Shown here: positions 59,420 through 64,000 of the stretch, in pieces
Layout of the letters: every line of letters starts with the position of its first letter
Position numbering within the stretch: position 1 is the stretch's first letter
Source: JBJMLO01 sp045805265
GTDB taxonomy: Bacteria > Actinomycetota > UBA4738 > JACQTL01
NCBI GenBank assembly: GCA_045805265.1
Contig: JBJMLO010000011.1
Span: 636,018 to 700,017 of the forward strand
Direction of reading: 5' to 3'
Length of the DNA: 64,000 nucleotides
Notes under the pieces: model-generated
What the model was told of the DNA's origin: nothing
The model's database searches: none
What the model saw: only the letters and a program-made list of their open reading frames with translations
Translations under genes and position numbers: made by a program

Positions 59420-60448
59420 TCAGCCCGGCGGCTCGAGCCGCGTCACCGCGCGGAGGTTGGGCTCGGGTGCCTCCGGCGGCACGGAGCAGCCGGGTGCGAC
59501 GAGCACGCCGCGCCCGCCGGTGGACTCGACGGCGGCGGCGCGCTGGGCGAGGACGACGGCCGGGGTTCCCTCGACCATCGTGCGGGTGTGGTCGAGGCCC
59601 CCCATCGCGGCCCGGCCCGCGCGGTCGCGGCCTTCGGCCAGCGGAGGGTTGCCGGCCTCGTGGATGGACCAGCTGACCGCATGGGCCGGGAGCTCGGAGG
59701 CCAGGTCGAAATGGACCCGCGCACCGCACAGGTGCAGGACGTTGCACCAGGCGGCCTCGGGAAGCGCCTCCATGACCCGGCGGTCGTGCGGCAGGGCGAG
59801 GCGCTCGTAGTCCTCGCCTGACATCAGGTCCGCCGACGCATAGCCCGAGATCGCGTAGAAGACGCCCGCGGCGCCGGCGGCGACCGATTCGGCGGCGAAC
59901 TCCGCCAGGGTGTCGCCGATCCGCTCGAGGGCCGGACTCACCGCGTCGGGTCGTTCGCGAAGCGTGCGGGCGGCCCCGGGCTTGTCCTCCCCCATCAGGT
60001 AGCCGGCGACGGTGAGCGGCGAGAACAACGTCTGGATCACGGGAACCGAGGGGCCGAGCTGCCCGACGACCAGCCGGAGGGCATCGACCTGTTCACGGAG
60101 CGACGGCGCCGAGGCGCCGACCGCCGGGATCCGGTCCCAGTCCCCGGGTTCCGAGACCACCGGGCGAGCCGGCGCCGGCGCGTCGCGGAACTCCACGGCC
60201 GGGCGGTACTCGGCGCCGAACGCCTGGGCGAAGCAGCACGCCCTGGGCTGGAGCTTCACGTAGTCCCAGGCGTGCTCCCGCTGCCGCCGCACGGTGACGC
60301 CGGCCAGGTCCCGGGCGAACCACTCGTCCTGGTAGGTGTGGCCCCACCACCCCGCCGGGGGCCGGTCGGGCCGTTCCAGGGCCAGCGCGGCCCGGACGCG
60401 ATCGACGGATTCCACGTCGGCCGAGTGTAGTGACACGCCGGAGACCAT
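59420..60448 (-). CDS. Uroporphyrinogen decarboxylase (URO-D) family protein
   Basis: 342 residues with a TIM-barrel URO-D fold: VRAALALERPDRPPAGWWGHTYQDE, YVKLQPRACCFAQAFG, FSPLTVAGYLMGED, GAAGVFYAISGYASADLMSGEDYERLALP, LHLCGARVHFDLASELPAHAVSW and GGLDHTRTMVEG. It lacks the N-terminal R-x-P-V-W-x-M-R-Q-A-G motif of heme-pathway HemE, so it is probably a methyltransferase-like or other URO-D paralogue. AAGGG six bases before the ATG supports this start. Divergent from the small protein at 60535. Confidence 0.85.
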   Translation of the reverse strand: MVSGVSLHSADVESVDRVRAALALERPDRPPAGWWGHTYQDEWFARDLAGVTVRRQREHAWDYVKLQPRACCFAQAFGAEYRPAVEFRDAPAPARPVVSEPGDWDRIPAVGASAPSLREQVDALRLVVGQLGPSVPVIQTLFSPLTVAGYLMGEDKPGAARTLRERPDAVSPALERIGDTLAEFAAESVAAGAAGVFYAISGYASADLMSGEDYERLALPHDRRVMEALPEAAWCNVLHLCGARVHFDLASELPAHAVSWSIHEAGNPPLAEGRDRAGRAAMGGLDHTRTMVEGTPAVVLAQRAAAVESTGGRGVLVAPGCSVPPEAPEPNLRAVTRLEPPG

Positions 60449-60457
60449 TCCGAACCC

Positions 60458-60486
60458 TTGTGCGGTGTGCTGTGGCGGGTCATACT
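60458..60486 (+). promoter_or_regulatory. Sigma70-like promoter for the 99-residue protein
   Basis: TTGTGC (60458-60463) and CATACT (60481-60486) are separated by exactly 17 bases. The predicted start near 60493 gives a 42-base leader with GAAGGAG (60520-60526) before ATG 60535. A C6G6 palindrome lies in the leader. Confidence 0.45.
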
Positions 60487-60534
60487 CCGCGACGCCCGCA
60501 CGACGCCGCCCCCCCGGGGGGAAGGAGACGCGCT

Positions 60535-60834
60535 ATGGGCTTCTTCAAGCGGAACAAGGACGAGCAGCAGGCCGTGGCCACCGCGCCCGGAGCGCCCGCG
60601 GCACCGAGCCCGGACTTCGAACCGATCGCCGGCGTGAGCATCGAGCTGTACGCGGAGATCTCGAAGGGCCTGGCGGCGTACAACTACGACGCGTCGAAGG
60701 GGCCGGAGCTCGCCGCCGCGAAGGGCGTGTCCGCGGACAGCTGGCAGGCCGCGGTGACCGGCTGGAACGCCCGCATGCAGTCGAACCGCGCGGTCGGCAA
60801 GCGCTTCAACGCCCTGTACATGGGCCGCGCCTGA
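60535..60834 (+). CDS. Small soluble protein of unknown function
   Basis: 99 residues: a basic/acidic start (MGFFKRNKDEQQ), an Ala/Pro linker and a helical region with SIELYAEISKGLAAYNYDAS, ELAAAKGVSADSWQAAVTGWN and a basic end (RAVGKRFNALYMGRA). The helical core resembles a repeated two-helix unit but no family is recognised. It lies 278 bases before the CHAT-like gene, with its own promoter, so a functional link to that locus is only positional. Confidence 0.75.
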   Translation: MGFFKRNKDEQQAVATAPGAPAAPSPDFEPIAGVSIELYAEISKGLAAYNYDASKGPELAAAKGVSADSWQAAVTGWNARMQSNRAVGKRFNALYMGRA

Positions 60835-60990
60835 CAGAGCACCGCTCGGCACCCGCCAGGCGATGGCGTGTCGCCTCGCGACACCGACTCCCTTGGACCC
60901 ATTCGACGGGTCCACGGAACGAGCCGACGCCTCGCGAGGAATCCAAGCCGACTCCGTCACGAAGTAGGGAAAACCGACGCATTCAGGGGC

Positions 60991-61019
60991 TTCACAGCCG
61001 GAGTTGCCAAGCATATATT
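60991..61019 (+). promoter_or_regulatory. Near-consensus promoter of the CHAT-like/TPR operon
   Basis: TTCACA (60991-60996, five of six to TTGACA) and TATATT (61014-61019) are spaced by 17 bases. Initiation near 61026 leaves an 87-base leader. This is the best-matching promoter I found in the window. The rest of 60835-61112 holds no gene. Confidence 0.6.
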
Positions 61020-61112
61020 GCGGATGGGAGTGGGCCGGTCGCGGCCGGTCCAGGGTCCCGTCAGGTCGAGCAAGGCCGGGTTGCGAGGGGGCCGGCTGGG
61101 AGGGAGTCGACG

Positions 61113-63062
61113 GTGGGTTCGGTCCTCGTGGACCTGGACGTGGCGAAGGACGCCGTCAGTCTCCAGGTGGAAGACGAGGAACCCTTCCTGGCTGGTACCG
61201 GGTTCGGCGAGGAGGCACTCCAGCGACTCCAGTCGCTCAGGGAAGAGGGAAGTCCCGACGCCTACGGCTGGGAGTTGATGCAGCAGTTCTTCCGCGGCGA
61301 CGTAGCTGCCGGGCTGCGCGGCGCGGTGAACCGGGCAAAGAACAGCCGGGATTCATGGCGGATCCGCCTCCACATCGATCCCGAGGCGGCGGAGCTGCTC
61401 CCGCTGTGGTGGGAGTGCCTGTACGACCGCGACGACCAGGAAAAGACCCGGCACTGGTTCGGACGCCGTTATCTCACGCCGTTCTCCCGATACGTCGATG
61501 AGCAGGGACGCGAAGCCGCTCGCGCGAACAAGCTGCGCGTGCTGGTCGTGGTCTCCAATCCAAGCGACCTGGGCGACAAGGCCGGGAATTGGGAGCGGGT
61601 GACCCGGCTCCAGGAGGGGGAGGAGCTGCGTTCCATCGGCGAGGCGCTCGGGCCGTTCGGTGATCGAGTCGATCACACGATCCTGACGGATCCAGCCAGC
61701 ATCGGCATGATCCAAGAGCGCCTCATGGAGGGGTCGGGCCAAGGCGACGGCTACCACGTGTTCCACCTGATCAGCCACGCCGTGTTGAAGGAGGGCGAGC
61801 CGACGCTCCTCCTGGAGACGGAAGAGGGGCAGCTGGCCGATCCGGTCTCCGAGGACGACTTCGCCCAGACCGTCGCCGACTCGACCGACCTGCGTCTGGT
61901 CGTCCTCGCCGGGACCTTCACCGGCTCCGGCTCGGACGGCGAGGCGTTCGTCCGGCTCGCGGCCCGCGCGGTGAAGGATGGGGTCCCGGCCGCGATCGCC
62001 ATGCGGCATCGGGTCACGCCAACCGTCGCGCAGACATTCGCCAAGCATTTCTATGGCGTGTTCGCGCGCTCGCCCCAGCTGCAGGGCATGGTGGACGCGG
62101 CTGTGTCCCAGGCTCGGGTGGGGACCTACAACGCGGTGCGCCGCCGCCCAGGGGAGGAGTGGGACTGGTCGATCCCGGTCCTGTTCATGCGCGGTGAAGG
62201 TGACCTGTTCTCGTCCACCGAAGGCGATCGAGCAACGCGTCTCAGCTCGCCCAGGGCCTCTGCCGATTCCTCGATCACCCCGATGTCGCCGCCTACCCAT
62301 TTGCAAGGCGATCAGGGCGGGGCGGGCGAAGGCCCGGGGACGGGCGACCCTTTGCAGCTCGCGCTTCAGCAACTCATGGCCCAGCTCAAAGAGCGGGGGG
62401 GAAGCCTCGGCGGGGACATCGTCCTGGGAGACAAGATCGTCGGGGACAAGACGGGAGGGGACAAGACTGGGGGAGACAAGATCGGCGGGGACATGATCGG
62501 CGGGGACAAGACGGGAGGGGACAAGACCAGCGGGGACAAGACCGGCGCGGCGGGGCTGGGGATGGACAGGCACGATAGCAGCGGCAGCGTCTATTTCTCG
62601 CCCGAGAAGTTCGGTGCCCAGGCCGCGAGCGGGGGCGCGGCCCGAGAGGAGGTCAAGTTGAATCAGCAACAGGGCGGAATCAGCATCGGCGGGGGCGTGG
62701 GCGGAGACGTCGTCACCGGGGACAAGACCGGTGGTGACAAGGTCCAAGGCGACAAGGTCGGGGGGAACAAGACCACCGTGACGTTCGACCGCGGTCAATT
62801 CGTCAGCGACCTCGAGCAGGTGCTCTCGGCGCTGCGGGAGACCGGCGTTGGGGACCCGAACATCCGGGAGGCGGTCGGTCATCTCGATGAGGCGAGGCAG
62901 GCGGCGGCGGCCGATGCCCCGCAGGAGGAGATCAAGTCGAAGTTCGACCGCGCCACTGCCGTCCTCGAGAAGACCCAGGAGGTCGTCAAGACGAGCACGA
63001 AGATCGTCGAACTGCTGAAGAAGGCGGCGAAGGTCGTGGGGGCCGTCATCGCCTGGCTCTGA
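61113..63062 (+). CDS. CHAT-fold protein with altered catalytic Cys, Gly-Asp-Lys pentapeptide repeats and helical C-terminus
   Basis: 649 residues, GTG start with GGAGGGAG seven bases upstream. Residues 1-130 are a soluble alpha/beta region (WECLYDRDDQEKTRHWFGRR); 140-375 a CHAT (caspase-like) fold: LRVLVVVSNPSDLGDKAG, then H222 in VFHLISHAVL and LVVLAGTFTGSG, where the catalytic Cys of active CHAT proteases is T268. So the His is present and the nucleophile absent. Residues 433-478 and 530-554 are G-D-K pentapeptide repeats, followed by a helical end (555-649) with heptad-like Ala/Glu/Lys and a hydrophobic tail (KAAKVVGAVIAWL). Such repeats are known from bacterial NLR-like and effector proteins. 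I infer a pseudo-protease scaffold or sensor, perhaps in conflict signalling. A TPR gene follows 28 bases later. Confidence 0.85.
   Translation: MGSVLVDLDVAKDAVSLQVEDEEPFLAGTGFGEEALQRLQSLREEGSPDAYGWELMQQFFRGDVAAGLRGAVNRAKNSRDSWRIRLHIDPEAAELLPLWWECLYDRDDQEKTRHWFGRRYLTPFSRYVDEQGREAARANKLRVLVVVSNPSDLGDKAGNWERVTRLQEGEELRSIGEALGPFGDRVDHTILTDPASIGMIQERLMEGSGQGDGYHVFHLISHAVLKEGEPTLLLETEEGQLADPVSEDDFAQTVADSTDLRLVVLAGTFTGSGSDGEAFVRLAARAVKDGVPAAIAMRHRVTPTVAQTFAKHFYGVFARSPQLQGMVDAAVSQARVGTYNAVRRRPGEEWDWSIPVLFMRGEGDLFSSTEGDRATRLSSPRASADSSITPMSPPTHLQGDQGGAGEGPGTGDPLQLALQQLMAQLKERGGSLGGDIVLGDKIVGDKTGGDKTGGDKIGGDMIGGDKTGGDKTSGDKTGAAGLGMDRHDSSGSVYFSPEKFGAQAASGGAAREEVKLNQQQGGISIGGGVGGDVVTGDKTGGDKVQGDKVGGNKTTVTFDRGQFVSDLEQVLSALRETGVGDPNIREAVGHLDEARQAAAADAPQEEIKSKFDRATAVLEKTQEVVKTSTKIVELLKKAAKVVGAVIAWL
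62409..62546 (+). repeat. In-frame 15-base tandem repeat: nine G-D-K pentapeptides
   Basis: Nine imperfect 15-base units encode GGDIV, LGDKI, VGDKT, GGDKT, GGDKI, GGDMI, GGDKT, GGDKT, SGDKT. Gly-Asp-Lys recurs at every fifth residue, with small or beta-branched residues between. Pentad spacing is that of right-handed quadrilateral beta-helices, with which a stacked, possibly oligomerising solenoid is consistent. The units are not identical in DNA, so selection on protein, not recent slippage, maintains them. Confidence 0.85.
62700..62774 (+). repeat. Second in-frame G-D-K pentapeptide block
   Basis: Five units: GGDVV, TGDKT, GGDKV, QGDKV, GGNKT. The same period as the first block, 51 residues later, separated by a Ser/Gly/Gln-rich linker (SSGSVYFSPEKFG). 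Two blocks in one protein suggest two contact faces. Confidence 0.85.
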
Positions 63063-63090
63063 GGAATCTCGACCCGGAATCGACAGGGGA

Positions 63091-64000
63091 ATGACACCCG
63101 ACGAGGACTCGCAGCCCTACGGGACGGCCCGCGGCCTCCAGGAGCTCCTCCAGGGCGACGCGCGTGCCTTCGCGATGACACTCGAGGACCTCGTCCGTGA
63201 CGACCCGAACGCGGCGGTCGCCCTGGGGATGGTGGCTGCCGGCGTGGTCGCGGAGGACGCCCCCGAGAAGCGCGAGGCCGTGCTCGGGGCGCTCGCGGAT
63301 CGCCCGATGGCCCTGTCTGCCCTCGTCCAGTCGGCGATCGCGGCGGGGCGGGGCGCCGACGCGCGCAGCTGGGTCGACAAGCTCGCCCGCCACCGGCAGA
63401 ACGACGGGCCCATCCAGGAGCTGAGCGCAAGGGTCGCCCTCGCGACCGGGGACGCGGAGGCATCCGCGGCGGCGGCGGAGCGGATTATCGCGAGGTGGCC
63501 GGAGTCGACGAAGCCGCTCTGGGTGCGGGCCCAGGCCCGCCAGCAACTCGGGGACCTGGCCGGGGCCGAGGCGGACTACGCCGCCGTGATCGCTCTCGAC
63601 CCGTCCTCCGCGGAGGCCTGGACGGGACGGGGGGTGGTGCGGGAGTTCCAGAGCGACTACGAGGGGGCCCTGGCCGACTACGAGGAGGCCCTGAAGCGGA
63701 CCCCAGAGGTCCCCAACGCCTGGCGCAACCGGGCCGACGCCCACCTGGGCCTCGAGCACTTCGAGCAGGCCGAGGCCGACTACACGAAGGCCATCGAGCT
63801 CGACCCCGACTTCGTGGAGGCCTACCTGGGGCGGGCCCGGGCGAGGACGGCGGCGAACCGGTATGTGGAGGCCCTGGCCGACTTCGACCGGGTCCTGGAT
63901 GCCAACCCGGACCACGAAGCCCGGGGCCAACGGGCCCTCGTCCACGCCATGATGGGGACGGCCGCGGCCGGGCAGGGGCAGCAGGCGGAAGCGGGGCGCC
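63091..64000 (+). CDS. TPR repeat protein, C-terminus cut by window edge
   Basis: About 303 residues visible. The first 110 residues are helical and acidic, without obvious TPR signature. From about residue 150 TPR units follow: PLWVRAQARQQLGDLAGAEADYAAVIALDPSS, AWTGRGVVREFQSDYEGALADYEEAL, AWRNRADAHLGLEHFEQAEADY and AYLGRARARTAANRYVEALADFDRVLDANPDH. TPR arrays bind partner proteins. AGGGGA precedes the ATG, which is 28 bases after the CHAT-like gene's stop, so the two are one operon. The reading frame is open at base 64000. Confidence 0.88.
   Translation, partial: MTPDEDSQPYGTARGLQELLQGDARAFAMTLEDLVRDDPNAAVALGMVAAGVVAEDAPEKREAVLGALADRPMALSALVQSAIAAGRGADARSWVDKLARHRQNDGPIQELSARVALATGDAEASAAAAERIIARWPESTKPLWVRAQARQQLGDLAGAEADYAAVIALDPSSAEAWTGRGVVREFQSDYEGALADYEEALKRTPEVPNAWRNRADAHLGLEHFEQAEADYTKAIELDPDFVEAYLGRARARTAANRYVEALADFDRVLDANPDHEARGQRALVHAMMGTAAAGQGQQAEAGR

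Noticed and set aside
59420..60448. Call as HemE of the heme pathway
   Set aside because: The N-terminal HemE signature is missing and no other heme genes are adjacent; only the URO-D superfamily is supported.
62409..62774. Short direct repeats considered as a CRISPR array
   Set aside because: The period is 15 bases with no spacers and the units are in frame inside a coding gene; they encode pentapeptides.
61113..63062. Call as an active CHAT protease
   Set aside because: The expected Cys strand reads LAGTFTG with Thr at the nucleophile position, so activity cannot be supported.

Overview
The window is about 70% G+C, coding-dense on both strands and rich in GTG starts and 1-4 base gene overlaps. 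It has no intergenic stretch over 300 bases, and no rRNA, tRNA, insertion sequence, phage gene or CRISPR array that I can see. Several things point to an actinobacterial (Actinomycetota-like) genome: several class III nucleotide cyclases, including the alpha/beta-hydrolase-cyclase fusion type; a deazaflavin (F420)-type oxidoreductase; PspC-type sensor kinases; a WxL-like/WxLIP-like surface pair; TAnnnT -10 elements and apparently leaderless genes. Many small VOC, RidA and SRPBCC enzymes and secreted beta-propeller or beta-helix proteins suggest a soil-type environmental organism. The phylum is an inference from gene content, not shown by a marker gene.

Layout. 1-12 kb: a truncated FG-GAP surface protein, an ammonium transporter, a cyclase cluster (two hydrolase-cyclase paralogues flanking a helical-sensor cyclase and a nucleotidyltransferase/HEPN pair), a secreted beta-helix protein, an MmcQ/YjbR protein and a WxL-like pair. 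12-21 kb: a secreted propeller protein, a VOC gene with an apparent one-base frameshift, an OmpR-type two-component system, an ERCC4 nuclease-like protein followed by a nucleotidyltransferase/small-protein pair, and a minus-strand run of small enzymes. 21-29.3 kb: a sugar uptake and phosphorolysis operon (GH94 phosphorylase, ATPase, lipoprotein binding protein, two permeases, membrane protein). 29.4-31.3 kb: a DrrAB-like ABC exporter. 31.3-37 kb: PhoD-type phosphatase and a divergent PspC/LiaF-like plus PspC-kinase/LuxR-regulator envelope-stress module with two perfect inverted repeats between its halves. 37-39.8 kb: a large membrane protein divergent from a MerR regulator, with a palindrome filling the promoter spacer. 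39.8-48.3 kb: lipid, hydrolase, VOC and SDR enzymes and a two-gene membrane/TPR unit. 48.5-52.1 kb: a zinc-ribbon/cyclase/AAA/TPR giant. 52.1-60.4 kb: GYD protein, Asp-box secreted protein, M19 dipeptidase, a PPOX plus PPOX-UbiA pair, animal-type heme peroxidase and a URO-D family protein.

The right end (60.5-64 kb) is the most unusual part. A small soluble protein is followed, behind a near-consensus promoter, by a CHAT-fold protein whose expected catalytic Cys is Thr. That protein carries two blocks of Gly-Asp-Lys pentapeptide repeats and a helical C-terminal tail, and is followed 28 bases later by a TPR protein that runs off the window. This is the best candidate for an undescribed signalling or conflict system here. 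The NTase/HEPN pair (5.4-6.5 kb) and the two hydrolase-cyclases with Ser-to-Ala nucleophile elbows come next.
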